Part shown: piece after piece, positions 1 through 11,900 of the stretch
Position numbering within the stretch: position 1 is the stretch's first letter
How the letters are laid out: the number at the start of each line of letters is the position of its first letter
Assembly (NCBI RefSeq): GCF_000520975.1
Contig: NZ_JACB01000040.1
Coordinates: 1-64,000, forward strand
Length of the DNA stretch: 64,000 bases
From: Aquimarina megaterium XH134
GTDB lineage: Bacteria; Bacteroidota; Bacteroidia; Flavobacteriales; Flavobacteriaceae
Reading direction: 5' to 3'
Notes under the pieces: model-generated
Seen by the model: the letters and a program-made list of their open reading frames with translations, nothing else
Database searches by the model: none
What the model was told of the DNA's origin: nothing
Made by a program: the position numbers and the translations under genes

Positions 1-2163
1 TTCATCTTCTCCTGCTTCTATCGATTCATCATGTTGATTAACCACAAAGGAACAATTCGAACTATTATCACTGGCGTCTGTAGCGGTCATTGTGATTGTC
101 ATGCCATCTACAAAAGAAGAACCTGAAACCGGATCTTGGGTGATCACTGGATTAGGGTCAGTGTCATCTGTGGTCGTAACCATTGCTGTATAATCCGGAA
201 TTGTGGTAGTGCTACAATCTAATTCCTGATCCGAAGGACAAGCTATTACAGGAGCTTCGGTATCTGTACAATCAGGACCCTGACCTTCAATTACAAAAAA
301 GCAACTAGAGCTGTTATCGCTGGCATCTGTAGCGGTTATTGTGATTGTCATACCATCTACAAAAGGAGAACCTACTGCAGGATATTGTGTTACTTCTGGG
401 TTTGGATCTACATTATCGATAACTATAACCAGTGCGGTATAATCCGGTATTATATTCGTGCTACAATCTAAATTTTGATCAGAAATACAAGTGATTGTGG
501 GAGACACAATATCTGATGTAGAACAATCAGCGACCAGATCGAATCCTGAACGGAAATAACATGCTGTTTGCTCATAAGTATACTCCTGTCTCCAATTATG
601 TTTAGATTGCAATATAGCTTCCTCCATAAATGCATGGATTGTTGCTGTTCTTCCTAAAGAAGCGTGATAACTACCTATAGTTCGATCAGGATCAGAATAA
701 CTTACCTGTTCTACAGTAGAACTTGTGTCTTCTATAAGTGCATTGTAATCGGATATGCTCATGAATTGCGCATTTACTCGTACTAATCTTGAGAAATCGC
801 GAGTACTATGATAGTATTTATTGTTTGAAGCAGTAACGTTCTGGTAGCTATTATCAATATAATGTTCAATTAGCGTGATATTGGGATCGCTTTCCTGAAT
901 CACATTGTTAGATATGTTAACATCTATTATATCTTCTGGCCCAGCAGGGTATACAATCCCTGATCTGAAATTATAAATAATATTATTAGTAACATCGGCT
1001 CTTTGTATAGGAGAAGGCAAACCATCTAACCCTCTAATCCCTCCATCAATAAAGATACCTCGAGGGCCTCCCGCATCGAGATTATTCATCAATATATTAT
1101 CACTAACCAGTACATCTTTTATATTGGCTATCCATATACCAAATCCTCTAGGGGTCATAGCATCAATATCTCGGCATTCTAATATTATATTATTAGTAAC
1201 CCTACCTTCTACCCCTCCTACTTCAGGTGAATTTCCTCCCCCATACATAAGAGATACAGGATTCCATGCAAAAATATTATTCTCTACAATACCTCCACAA
1301 CGAGCCTGCATGCCTCCTGATGCACCACCAGTCACTATATTATTTCTAAAAACAAATCCAGTATTTCCATTATCAATATACAGGTTACGCCTAAAAATAT
1401 TTGGGTTTGCCCCATTCACGGTTTCACTCCATCCATTATGGTAAAAAACACATTCATCCATAGTTAGTCCATCTACCCCATAACAGTATGCACCTTGGGA
1501 ATGCCCACCTTCAGTGGTAAAATTATGAGCAACAACATTACGCCTAAGCGTCATATTGGTATGTCTACCCTGATATGCCTGAATAACTACTCCCAAATAA
1601 CAATTGGTAACCTTACAATCTTCTATAAGCCAATCTATACAGCTTTTTAATAATTGTAGCCCAGTACCTCCATTCCCGGAAACATCAGCATTGCCATAAA
1701 ACTCTACCCCTACCATCGCAAAAAATTCTACAGGATTCGTTGTAGGGTCAGTTGTTCCGGGATCAAGTGTACCTAATCCATATCCATTCGATCCTATATT
1801 TATTATTGGCCTCGTTGATGCATCACCATAAGTATTAATTACCATGGGTTCGTTTCTACTGCGTCCAGATTTATTCCATAACCCAAAGGTTTCATTAAAA
1901 GTGTCACCTCTTTTAAGAAGTAACCAATCTGGGTATTCATCCCTAAGCAACGTATAGGCCGCTGCTATTGTAGCTTTGGGAGATGTTTCACTTAAACCAT
2001 CATTAGTATCATTCCCATCAGAACTACTCACATATATAACCCGGGAATCTGAACTCTGGTTCAATATTGTCCATCCATCTGCATCCTGAGTCCATTGACA
2101 AAATAATTTATTACATAAAAACAAGCAGATAATAGCATAAGACAAGCACCTTAAAGATATCAT
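1..2163 (-). CDS. Secreted right-handed beta-helix protein with HYR domains (3' end outside window)
   Basis: The minus frame stays open from an ATG at 2163 to the window edge (721 codons), so the C-terminus is missing. The first about 22 residues form a signal peptide ending near LFCQ. Residues about 70-480 contain many N-N-I/N-V-type rungs (for example NNIIYN, SNNVIQ, RRNVVAHN), typical of right-handed parallel beta-helix proteins such as polysaccharide lyases or carbohydrate-binding surface proteins. Two HYR-type immunoglobulin-like repeats follow at about 545-628 and 629-712. They share CxSDQxLDCST near the start and FVDGMTIT-TATDASDNSS near the end. The architecture suggests an exported or surface protein, and a type IX secretion C-terminal domain could lie beyond the edge; that is inference. 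No catalytic function can be assigned. Confidence 0.85.
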   Translation of the reverse strand, partial: MISLRCLSYAIICLFLCNKLFCQWTQDADGWTILNQSSDSRVIYVSSSDGNDTNDGLSETSPKATIAAAYTLLRDEYPDWLLLKRGDTFNETFGLWNKSGRSRNEPMVINTYGDASTRPIINIGSNGYGLGTLDPGTTDPTTNPVEFFAMVGVEFYGNADVSGNGGTGLQLLKSCIDWLIEDCKVTNCYLGVVIQAYQGRHTNMTLRRNVVAHNFTTEGGHSQGAYCYGVDGLTMDECVFYHNGWSETVNGANPNIFRRNLYIDNGNTGFVFRNNIVTGGASGGMQARCGGIVENNIFAWNPVSLMYGGGNSPEVGGVEGRVTNNIILECRDIDAMTPRGFGIWIANIKDVLVSDNILMNNLDAGGPRGIFIDGGIRGLDGLPSPIQRADVTNNIIYNFRSGIVYPAGPEDIIDVNISNNVIQESDPNITLIEHYIDNSYQNVTASNNKYYHSTRDFSRLVRVNAQFMSISDYNALIEDTSSTVEQVSYSDPDRTIGSYHASLGRTATIHAFMEEAILQSKHNWRQEYTYEQTACYFRSGFDLVADCSTSDIVSPTITCISDQNLDCSTNIIPDYTALVIVIDNVDPNPEVTQYPAVGSPFVDGMTITITATDASDNSSSCFFVIEGQGPDCTDTEAPVIACPSDQELDCSTTTIPDYTAMVTTTDDTDPNPVITQDPVSGSSFVDGMTITMTATDASDNSSNCSFVVNQHDESIEAGEDE

Positions 2164-2395
2164 AAGTACACTGTTAGGTATAATAATCAGATTAAAGGGA
2201 CAAATTCAGACGGCTTAGTCAAATCTACTTATTCCTCAAATACTAAAAGCATTATCTTTTTTTATACCCAATAACCCATAGTTATACTAAAAATATTTTC
2301 TCCATAACGTTATAACTTTCAATTCGATAGTTAGACGTAATTTTCATGCTTCATTCACGACAAATCATTATAAAAACCACATAAAATCATCTCTA

Positions 2396-3265
2396 ATGAA
2401 AAAATTACTGATTCTTGTAGTATCTACACTTTTCTTTACTGCTAATGCTCAAGACAAAGAAGTCAAAATCACCATAGACCCATTGTCTGATCATATTTAT
2501 ATGTTAACCGGTCGAGGAGGTAATATTGGTGTTTTTAAAAACGAAAAAGGATTGTTTATCATAGATGATCAATTTGCAAGATTATCTGACAAAATTCTCT
2601 CTAACCTAAAAACCATAAGTGATTTGCCCGTTACTATGGTGATCAATACACATTATCATGGAGACCATACCGGCGGAAATGAAAATATGACAAATCAAGG
2701 CGCTACCATCTTTGCTCAAAAAAATGTGAGATCTCGAATGGAAAAAGGGCAAAAGAAAAAAGGGCGTATTATCCCTTCATCCTTACCTGTAATTACATTT
2801 AACGAAGGGTTACAATTATATTTCAAAGATGAAAACGTGAAGGCATTTCATGTACACAATGCTCATACCGACGGAGATGCTCTTATCTATTTTGTAAATG
2901 GAAATGTATTACACATGGGAGATACTTTTTTTAATGGACGGTATCCTTATATAGATTTAAAATCTGGCGGAAGCATCAAAGGGTATATAAAAGCATCAGA
3001 AAAAGCATTACTTATTGCAAATGATGACACCAAAATTATTCCCGGACACGGAAAATTGGCAACAAAAAAAGATTTGGAAACATTTTTGGAAATGCTAAAC
3101 GAAATCACCAGTAGTATTCAAAAAGAAATCAAAGCAGGGAAATCTGAAGAAGACATTACAAAAAACACTTCGCTTACCGCAACCTATGATGCAAAAGGAT
3201 ATGGCGATGGGTTCATTAACTCAGAACGTATGCGAAAAACAATCTACACCAGTCTCACAAAATAA
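2396..3265 (+). CDS. Exported metallo-beta-lactamase-fold hydrolase
   Basis: The 289-residue protein has a signal peptide (hydrophobic residues 4-17, cleavage near TANAQ) and the zinc-binding motif HYHGDH at residues 86-91. Further expected metal ligands are in the HVHNAHTDGDA and PGHGK stretches. This fits a periplasmic MBL-fold metallohydrolase that binds two zinc ions. The family covers beta-lactamases as well as many non-lactamase hydrolases, and the sequence does not tell them apart. The gene stands alone, divergent from the beta-helix gene and convergent with a tonB gene, with a hairpin terminator just downstream. A role in beta-lactam resistance should not be assumed. Confidence 0.85.
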   Translation: MKKLLILVVSTLFFTANAQDKEVKITIDPLSDHIYMLTGRGGNIGVFKNEKGLFIIDDQFARLSDKILSNLKTISDLPVTMVINTHYHGDHTGGNENMTNQGATIFAQKNVRSRMEKGQKKKGRIIPSSLPVITFNEGLQLYFKDENVKAFHVHNAHTDGDALIYFVNGNVLHMGDTFFNGRYPYIDLKSGGSIKGYIKASEKALLIANDDTKIIPGHGKLATKKDLETFLEMLNEITSSIQKEIKAGKSEEDITKNTSLTATYDAKGYGDGFINSERMRKTIYTSLTK

Positions 3266-3278
3266 AAAAATCGATTAG

Positions 3279-3309
3279 AAAAGCCTGCTGTTATGATCAA
3301 CAGGCTTTT
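3279..3309. terminator. Bidirectional terminator between convergent genes
   Basis: A 9-bp inverted repeat (aaaagcctg / caggctttt) with A and T tracts on either side lies between the convergent MBL hydrolase and TonB genes. It can serve both strands; the TonB stop codon begins 5 bp beyond it. Confidence 0.7.
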
Positions 3310-3313
3310 ATTT

Positions 3314-4057
3314 TTAGTTCTGTATTTTAAAAACAATTGGTAACTGATACTTTACAGTTACAGCTCTACCTCTTTGTTTACCTGGAGTCATCTGTGGAAA
3401 CAAGTTAATCACTCTTTGTGCTTCTTTTTTTAATTTTGGATGTGCTGCTCTAACCTGAATATTTTTAATCATTCCATCGGCATCAACATCAAACTGAGTA
3501 TAGATTCTTTGCACTCCTGTTAAACCATATTTTTCTCCTAATCCTGTATTAAATTTTCTGGAAACGATTTTTCTAATTTTCTCAGAAAAACAAGCTGCTT
3601 TTTCTTTATTAGTTCCTAATGTTTCACAACCAGGAAAAACAGGAACCGACTCTACTTTTACAAAATCAAAAAAAGGTGGGTCTTCATCAACAGGATCAGC
3701 ATCGATAATAGAACTAGGGTCGATTGGTGTAGATTCGATGGGTTTATTTTTAAACACCTTATCCGGGTCAGTTATTTTAGTGTCATTATCAATAACCTTA
3801 AATTGCTCTGGGATTACTACAGGTTTAGTAGACTTTCTTGCAACTTCTTTTGGTTTGGGCTCTTCATAAATTTTGTAAACCCCGTCCCAATCTACATCGG
3901 GCTCCTCAATTGTAAGATCAATATCACTATCATTAATTATCGGCGTAGCGGTATACACCTCAAACATTACATAGGTAAATAAAAGACTTGCTATAAGTCC
4001 AATCTGAAAATTTACCAATGTACTTTTTTGTACATTAGCATTGTGCTTGTTACTCAT
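3314..4057 (-). CDS. TonB family energy transducer
   Basis: The 247-residue protein has one N-terminal membrane helix at about residues 15-32, then a long acidic and proline-containing periplasmic linker. The C-terminal TonB-like domain (about 150-247) contains FPGCE, TGVQRIY, a VRAAHPKL stretch and MTPGKQRG. It should couple the inner-membrane proton motive force to outer-membrane TonB-dependent receptors. Two cysteines (FPGCE and AACF) are also present in the paralogue just upstream, so they are probably structural. The two genes look like a tandem duplication whose linkers have diverged. A strong terminator separates them, so transcription of this gene is probably independent. Confidence 0.88.
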   Translation of the reverse strand: MSNKHNANVQKSTLVNFQIGLIASLLFTYVMFEVYTATPIINDSDIDLTIEEPDVDWDGVYKIYEEPKPKEVARKSTKPVVIPEQFKVIDNDTKITDPDKVFKNKPIESTPIDPSSIIDADPVDEDPPFFDFVKVESVPVFPGCETLGTNKEKAACFSEKIRKIVSRKFNTGLGEKYGLTGVQRIYTQFDVDADGMIKNIQVRAAHPKLKKEAQRVINLFPQMTPGKQRGRAVTVKYQLPIVFKIQN

Positions 4058-4103
4058 AATATTTAGTTTTAACGTTACAATTAATCTAAATCAACAAGCA
4101 TAC

Positions 4104-4142
4104 CAAAAAAAGAATCCCGTTTACGTAATGTAAACGGGATTC
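4104..4142 (-). terminator. Rho-independent terminator downstream of the second tonB gene
   Basis: A perfect 13-bp inverted repeat (gaatcccgtttac / gtaaacgggattc) with a 5-nt loop is followed on the minus strand by seven T. It lies about 30 bp after the stop codon of the 4171-4896 gene. Confidence 0.9.
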
Positions 4143-4170
4143 GAATATTTTATATAAAGATATTTCCTTT

Positions 4171-4896
4171 CTAGTCCTGTACCTGAAAAACTATTGGTAA
4201 AGAATACAGTACACCTACTGCTTTTCCTCTTTGTTTTCCTGGAGTCATTTTAGGTAATAACTTAACTACTCTTTGTGCTTCTTTTTGTAATCTTGGGTGC
4301 GGAGCTCTTGCCTGAACACCAACAATATTACCACCTCTATCAATTTTAAATCTCACATAGATTCTATTAACACCTGTAAGACCTAATTCACTTCCAATTT
4401 CTGTATTAAATTTACGGTTAACAAACTTCTTAACCTTATCACTCATACATTTCTTTTTAGCTGCATTGTTTCCTGCATTCTCACAACCAGGAAAGATTGG
4501 CACATTCTCGATAACTGCAAATGGTACATCAGCAATTACTTCTTCTTCATCTGTATCTTCGATTTCCTCTACCTCAACAATCTCTTCTTCTTGATTCGTT
4601 TCTGTAGATTCGATAATAGTTTCCTCTACTTCTTCCTCATCCTCTACTACATCAATAATTTCTGGTGCAGGTGGTGGAGGTGGAGGTGGAGGAGGTGTAT
4701 TAAGATTCTGCGTAATTGGCACATCTTCTTCTTCCAACTCATCCAGATTAACCTGACCTATATCTATATTGGTTCTATCATAGGTTTTCCATTCTATTCC
4801 TTGCCATGTTATAAAAAGAACTAAAATAAGTCCTAATTGAAGGAATAAGATGCTTTTCTTAGTTAAATCTGCTTTTGGATTTTTCTTTGGTTCCAT
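4171..4896 (-). CDS. TonB family energy transducer with polyproline linker
   Basis: The 241-residue protein has an N-terminal cytoplasmic stretch and a single membrane helix at about residues 16-32. A run of nine prolines at about residues 68-76 is followed by a Glu-rich linker (about 80-125). The C-terminal TonB domain has FPGCE, TGVNRIY, RAPHPRL and MTPGKQRG. This is a classic TonB layout: the proline/acid spacer spans the periplasm to reach outer-membrane receptors. It is the closest relative in the window of the 3314-4057 gene, sharing the C-terminal motif set including the cysteine pair. Which receptor each one serves cannot be read from the sequence. Confidence 0.9.
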   Translation of the reverse strand: MEPKKNPKADLTKKSILFLQLGLILVLFITWQGIEWKTYDRTNIDIGQVNLDELEEEDVPITQNLNTPPPPPPPPPAPEIIDVVEDEEEVEETIIESTETNQEEEIVEVEEIEDTDEEEVIADVPFAVIENVPIFPGCENAGNNAAKKKCMSDKVKKFVNRKFNTEIGSELGLTGVNRIYVRFKIDRGGNIVGVQARAPHPRLQKEAQRVVKLLPKMTPGKQRGKAVGVLYSLPIVFQVQD

Positions 4897-5030
4897 ATTA
4901 TATAATCGTTATAGGATTGCTAAAATAGCTAATTTCTTTTGTAATTTCCAACTAAAGATTAAAATGTAAAACAAAAAATAAGTTTTTTAACTTTTATGTT
5001 ATCTACTTTTCAGTAAAAACAAGGCTGTAT

Positions 5031-5453
5031 CTACCTGACTTCCTGCTTATTTTGTTTAAATCTTAATATTCTATTTTTAAACACTACAAAAACAAGTACT
5101 GCAAAAATTGTACCACTCGTATTTGCAACTATATCATACCAATCAGAACTACGATATGTTGTTAAAAGTGCTTGTAATACTTCCATCAAGACACCATATA
5201 GGATGCATATAACCGAAGTAGTAATCAAACTCTGTTTTAAATTTTTATTCATCTTTTCTGAAAAAAAGAAAAACAAAGCCCATGCTATAGTCAAAGTAAA
5301 GTATGCAATAAAATGACCTATTTTATCACTCCCTTCCATTGTAAATGTGACCGGGTTTATAAATTTTGCCAGCGACGCCCAGGTTACCAAAGCGGTTAAT
5401 ACTACAACCAGGACAAAAAGGGTGTTATGCCCCAACAACCTCTTTATATTCAT
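5031..5453 (-). CDS. VanZ-like family membrane protein
   Basis: A small integral membrane protein of about 140 residues with four hydrophobic segments and the VanZ-like motif SDKIGHFIAYF. The open frame begins at a TTG at 5477, but the ATG at 5453 (MNIKRLLGHN) is the likelier start. Either start overlaps the end of gcvH, so the gene is probably co-transcribed and translationally coupled with gcvH. VanZ-like proteins are named after a teicoplanin-resistance accessory protein, but their biochemical role is unknown in most bacteria. A gcvH neighbour does not suggest antibiotic resistance. Confidence 0.8.
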   Translation of the reverse strand: MNIKRLLGHNTLFVLVVVLTALVTWASLAKFINPVTFTMEGSDKIGHFIAYFTLTIAWALFFFFSEKMNKNLKQSLITTSVICILYGVLMEVLQALLTTYRSSDWYDIVANTSGTIFAVLVFVVFKNRILRFKQNKQEVR

Positions 5454-5808
5454 CTGCAGATAATAACAAATCGTCAACTTGCGAAATATCAGATATTTTA
5501 ACTTTTACCATCCAACCAGCTCCATAAGGATCGCTATTTACCAGTTCTGGCTCATTCTCTAAAGCTTCATTAAATTCGATAATTTCACCCGTTAATGGTA
5601 AAAATAGATCTGATACCGTTTTTACTGCTTCTACAGTACCAAAAACCTCTTGTTCTTCTAGCTCTTCACCAACTGTTTCTACTTCTACATAAACAATATC
5701 ACCTAATTCGCTTTGTGCAAAATCAGTAATACCTATAGTTGCAATATCACCTTCAACTTTGATCCATTCGTGATCTTTGGTATATTTTAAATCTCCAGGA
5801 GTATTCAT
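5425..5808 (-). CDS. gcvH: Glycine cleavage system H protein
   Basis: A 127-residue lipoyl-carrier protein of the usual family length. The lipoylated lysine is K63 in the motif GTVEAVKTVSD. H protein carries the aminomethyl intermediate between the P, T and L proteins of the glycine cleavage complex in the cytoplasm. Conserved segments include HEWIKVEGD near the N-terminus and DPYGAGWMVK near the C-terminus. The gene lies downstream of sprA in the same direction, and its last 29 bp overlap the start of the VanZ-like gene. The genes for P, T and L proteins are not in this window. Confidence 0.97.
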   Translation of the reverse strand: MNTPGDLKYTKDHEWIKVEGDIATIGITDFAQSELGDIVYVEVETVGEELEEQEVFGTVEAVKTVSDLFLPLTGEIIEFNEALENEPELVNSDPYGAGWMVKVKISDISQVDDLLLSADEYKEVVGA

Positions 5809-5943
5809 TTCAAAAAAATTTATGAGTTGTTAATATTATGATGACGAAAATAAATCTATTTTATTAAATTTTGAGAAAACCCGATAAAAAATTATAAAAA
5901 AAACAACAACACACTGCCTTAAACAAAAGGTAATTGCAAAATC

Positions 5944-8900
5944 TTAATTCCCAAAATTATACCTTAACGTAAACCCTCCTCTAATTGTGGTCTGAGGAAA
6001 TGCTGTAGAAATAGAATATTTAGAAAAGGTATGGTCATAAAACAATAACGCTGTTAAGTTTTTACTTAGGGAATAATCTGTCGTAAACTTTATTCCATAA
6101 ATATCTTGTCCTGCCGTTATCTGAGTATTATCCAAGTCAAGGTATCTAATCAGCGTTTCATTTTGACGTAGCGACAAATCAGCTCTTAGGTTTAGATCAC
6201 TTTTTATCACTTTTTTTCTTCCTGCTATTTTAGTTACAAACGTAAGGTCTTTTAATCTATATCCTAGTCCAATGATATATTCATTTCCTTGAATTTCGGT
6301 AAGTAGATTATTATCAAAACTTAATGATAATGCTCTATCTTTTTTCCATTCTGCAAGGATTTTGATCGAGTTTTTCATTTCCATATCTAATCGAACCAGC
6401 GGACTAAATTGCTCTGTTAAATTAACATTAGAATACAACTCTGGGTTTCTGTAGTTATTTGCCTCATCAAATTCACTTTTACCAAATTCAAGGTTGGTTT
6501 GAAATTGATTAATAGTATAATTAGCTCGATACCCATGGGCTACAGAAAATCTTTTAAAACGTTTCTTAAACCATTTTATATTCATTAAACCTGTATATTT
6601 TACATCCCAGTTAGGTAGTGGAATATCTCTAAAAGCTCCTTTTTTTACTTTTTCTGGGTTTCCTCCGGTATAAGCTGCTAAGAACGCAGGTAACAATACC
6701 GCTTGATTCGTTCTTCCGTAACCATCTGGAAAACCATCTCCATCACTATCAACATTTGGATTATTCCCTCTCTCTATCGCTAATCGTCTGGCAATAATCA
6801 ATCGGTTTTCCCTAAATTTATCGAACGCTTCTGATGAAAACTCATCACTCTTTTTAAACGCGGTTTTAACCAGTACTGTTGAAATTGTAAAATTACCAAA
6901 GGTATTTCCGGTAAGCGATTGATATGGATCATCAGTAAAAATACTACCGTCAGAATTTGTATTCACCCGATAGTTTTCAGTATAAGTTTGAGAAGAGTTT
7001 CTATTGGCACTAATATCAATTTTAAGCCCTTTTAGCAACCCTAGAGAAGCTTGTATATTAAGCTGTTTTCCTTCTACTTCTTGATATTGTTGATTAAACT
7101 CTTGATATAATGTAAGCCATCCGTTACGTGCAGCAAGATCTCGAATATCAGATTGGCTACCAAAAGTAAACCCAACTGTTGGCTTAAGCGTCCCTACAAA
7201 ACCAGGTTCTCTGGTATACCCAGGAAGGAAAATACCACTATCTTGTTGGTAATTTACATTTACCTTTTTCACTGCGGTAACTAACCCAATGAGTGTATTA
7301 TATGCTTTATCACCAACACTTAGCTTACTTCTACCTCTTTTAACTTTATTTTTTTGTGGGCTTCCAGGTGCTCGATCTCCTTCTTTTTTATCTTTCGAAT
7401 CTTTATTCTTCTTTTTTGCGTTTTTTCTTCCTGGTTTTACTTTGGTTAATCCTGCATATTTGTACAACGTATTCATATCCAATGAACCGTTTAATGTATG
7501 CACATTAGCGTTCTGAACTGTATTTCCTAAATCTGGAATACCTTCTAAAGTCTTTAAAGCCTCACTTCCTTTTACCCATTGGAAATCTGCATTATACGAA
7601 TATGTCGCACGTATAAATTTAAACACCGGTACCTTATTAAAGGGAACTTCATAATTAACCTGAAGCTGTTGACTATGCGTATTAGGATCTCCTATATCAA
7701 AAAAACCACTCCATACATCTATGGTATTATCAACTTCGTTATTTTCATCAATAAAGTTTTTAACAATGCGATTATTAGCAGAAGTAAAATTAAAATTTAA
7801 AGACTTAGTCAAATTATAATTAACTCCATATTGCCAATCAAAAAGGAAATTACGCTGATACAACGTTGGCAACCTAATATCATCCGGCCCTAAAGTAATA
7901 TCTCTAAAAACCTGCTCATTATATTGTCTATTGATATTAGAGTTTACCGAGATGCTCGTAGGAAGTAGGTTCACATTAAAATCTTTGATGAGATCAAAAT
8001 ATTTACTCTTGCCTAAGAACTTAACTTTCTTAAAAGGTTCTACTTCTTTTGGTTGAAAACTAAAATCATAAGTACCTCCCAGTTTTACATTTTGATCTAA
8101 TGATTTTTCTATCTCAAAATCCCGATGATCTGTTTGATTGTAAGTTCCCGAGAATGCAAAATTTTCTACATCATAAGGCATCGGTTTGCCATCTCCCGTT
8201 CTCTCTTTACGTAATCCGATAACATTAAAACTTTGCCTTTTTGTATACTCTGTTGATTGTTTTTCTATACGTTCTTTTTCAACAGGGTCAGTTTCGCGAT
8301 CTAATCGATCCTGAAGCTCTATATCTTGAAATTCGGGATCAAATTGCGGAGTAATCAACTCTTCTCCACGGCTATAATTAAATGGTATTTGCATTCCCCA
8401 TTTCTTAGGTAGCAATTGCCCTAAATTAACATTAGTGGTTACATCATATTGCTTAACATCTTCTCTACTTCGTTCATTAGGCCCTTGCTCAATCCCCCCG
8501 AATCCAATAGTACTAATTCTTCCTGATGCACTAACATTTGCAAAATCTGCAATATTAGCGTCTAGACTACCTACAGCAGCCCAACCTCCTCTGTTTTTAA
8601 GGTCACTTAGGCGCATTTCATTAAACCAAACTGTTCCTGATTGATCACTACCGCTATCATTTTTAACACCCACCATCATCACTCGTACATCTCCAAAATT
8701 AGGATTACCCTTAATCCCCACTCTAAGGTTATTAGGACCTGTAAAGAAATTAAGATCATTTACACTAAGAGCATCATCTCCTAATACATTAGATTTTATT
8801 TGCTGAAGAAATTCTAAAGGAAGGCTTAATCGATTATTTTCTGGCCATGCACCATTCTGACTACCATCATTGCGATCAGAAACGGCTAATGGTAATTCTA

Positions 8901-11900
8901 TCTGATAGAAATTATTGGTAAAATCATTACCCATTCTTATAAAAGCTTTTAGATCTCCATCCTGAATTGGGATTGTAGGTTCGGGAAGCGATTCTGCATG
9001 CAAAAACATTTCAAGATTTTCATACTGACGCATATCAACATTGAAATTCTTATACACCCCACGGGCATCACCAGATTGTAGATTATTTACTGTAAGTGCC
9101 AATGATCGCTCATCATCTCTTATAATATTATTATTGTTATTTAACTGCTCTCGCACAACCCCAGGTGGCGTCACATAATTCGGGGTTTCCTCTGCACTTA
9201 CCGAAGTCACAATTACATCACTATTACCTGTTACATTAAGACCATTTGTTGGATCATTTGTGGTATTACCTTCTACAACATATCTTCTATAATCCCCTCT
9301 TACCAAATCAAGACTACCAAATCGCAATAAAGTGGGCTCTGCAAAACCAGTAAGATACATCCTCATAAATCGAATAGATCTAAAATCATTAATATTTATA
9401 GATCTGGTAGGGTTATAAATAGGTATTTTAAATCTCACCCAACGTACAGGGATATCTTGACCAGATACTCGAGCTGTGAGACCCGGAGGTGAAACATCCG
9501 ATATAAATCCAGTCCCGCCATCATTACCTACTCCCATTCCTCTAAAAATTGGAATCTCATACTCATAATAACTATTAATAGTATTCATGGTATTATCCCT
9601 ATTTACATCTTCTGCAGTAGGGAATGTAGTATTTCCTCGATCATCATTAGACACATTAGTCGGTGAGTTACCTTCTGTACCATTATACTTGTCATATCGT
9701 TCCAGAATAGTTCCTCCCGCCTGAAGGAAATAGGTATAATTATCTCCAGAAGGATCATCTAAAGATTGGAATGCAGCATATTCTGGTTTTTGTTTTTCAT
9801 CCTGATCTCCCAAACCGTCAAATCCAGCATCTTGGTCTATTCTATCCTGACCATCAGAATCAAAAGCATAGATCAAGGATTGATTTACAGGAACTCGTCC
9901 ATAGTCTGTATCTACTACACTACCAACACCTCCTTTAGGTAATCCATTTTCATATTGTTTCCTACCATCTTTTAGCACATCTTCACTAATATTCCCTAAA
10001 TTAAACACGATGGTACCTCCAGGATTACTTACGTCATCATATTCAAAAGGATCCATCAACCAAAATTCAATAAATTCTACATTAGCTTGCTCAAAATTAG
10101 TAGATGTTAACTGTCTGGTAATTCCTCCAAAATTATTTCTTGAATCGGGTTGTGGTAATGAACTTCCAGGTGCATATGCAGGATTAAAATTATATTGTCC
10201 TCTCTGTCCTGGTCTATAATTAAGATCTAATGTAAATAATGCCAAGGTTTGCCCTTGTGCTATATCGGTCTCTGGAAAAATCTCATCAATAAACACTCTT
10301 CTGGTAGCGTTAGAAGCCAAATCCTGCTCGGATACCCCACTTGGTCTTCCATTACTATAAAAGATCGGATCAATAGAATACCACGACAATTTTGCTCTTT
10401 GATATCCTGATTCTATACCATCAACAACAACATCACTGTTAGGATTACTAGGATCGCCAAAACCAATAGGTACACTAGAGAGCTCCCATGACAATGGCGA
10501 ACTTACATCTATTCTGGTCTGTGCTCCTTCAAAATCATCTATATACGTGGTTACTTTACCATCAAAATTAGCTCCTCTTGGCGCCCCGGCAACCAAATAA
10601 GCTCCTTCTGCTCTAACCGAAACATTAGAAGGTACATCTGTATCTATATTAGGGAGTTTATTCACCATCCTGGTTAAGAAAGGAACTTCTGTAGAATACG
10701 CTACATTAAACCCTAGTATTGTATTATTAATAGGCTCAAAATCATAATTAGATTTTTGAGTAATTGGTCTTTCATTCAGGTTTAAATAGGTTCCTCCTAT
10801 AATAAAGTCGTCACTAAATTTATGCTCTATATTTAATCCTGTAAAACGTTTTGTTTGCTGACCAAAAACAGCGTTATTCTCTGTAGAAACCTGGATAGGT
10901 GTATTAGAAGACAGCAATGCTTCATCCAAAATATTTACTCTTCCCAATTGATAATTCACTGTATAATCTACCCCTTCCTGCAAAGTTCTTCCTCCTGCAG
11001 TAACAGTTACAGAACCTTGAGGTACATTAAATGCTCCCAAAGGGATTCCATCCTGACCAGAAGATTTATATTTTCCTTTTAATTGAAAGTAATTCTTATC
11101 AGCAGATTTCTGTTCTGCTACAACTTTAGTTTGTGTGTATAAATCGCGAAAAACGTATTTTGCTTGATTGGGATTATACGAATTAGGATTGGTATAATTT
11201 GCCCCCACAGGTCCATTATCGAGTTTATCAAAGAGATGTTCCCCAAAGGGTTCTATAGTAGTAAAAATAATGCGACCGTTTTGTGAATCAATGGTAACCC
11301 CTGGCACATAATCAAAAAAACCATCTCCTCCTTGTACCGGATCATTATTAGGGTTAAGACGATCCAGATTAAAAACTTTAAGTAATGTCGTCTGCTCTAC
11401 ATCACTTGGTAGTGCTACCGATGATCCTTCTGCTGCCGTAATATAATTTACTGGAGAGGGGTTTGAATATAAAATATTTAATCTAAAATCATTTTGCTCT
11501 AGTCTAAATGCCCCTGTACTATAGATGTTCTTCATCATCAGATCCCATATTGGCAATGTCACATTAACAATCGGGCTTTTAAGCATCTTAACTACTAAAC
11601 TTTGACTTGATCCTGCATCTATAGCTCCCCCTGTATTATCTCCTATAGTTGCATCTACTCCATCATTTGCGAATTCACCAACCTGAAAAACCTCTCCATT
11701 TCTGGTATACTGATATGCAACTGCCAAAACTTCATCATTATTCAACTTCTGATTTAAAGAGATATATCCTAATTGGGTATTTAGCGTATACTCGCTTTGG
11801 TTTAATTTTCTTGCATTTTCTAAAATAGCATAATCAAATCCTTCATTAAAATTAGCTATTGCGCCAATAAACCCTTGTTGCACAGTAGGTACTTGTCGCA

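Noticed and set aside
1124..1444. Plus-strand frame of 106 codons
   Set aside because: Lies entirely opposite the beta-helix gene, has no family resemblance and a Pro-rich composition typical of a shadow frame.
4591..4824. Plus-strand frame opposite the second tonB gene
   Set aside because: It encodes Trp/Arg runs that simply mirror the polyproline and acidic codons of the tonB gene.
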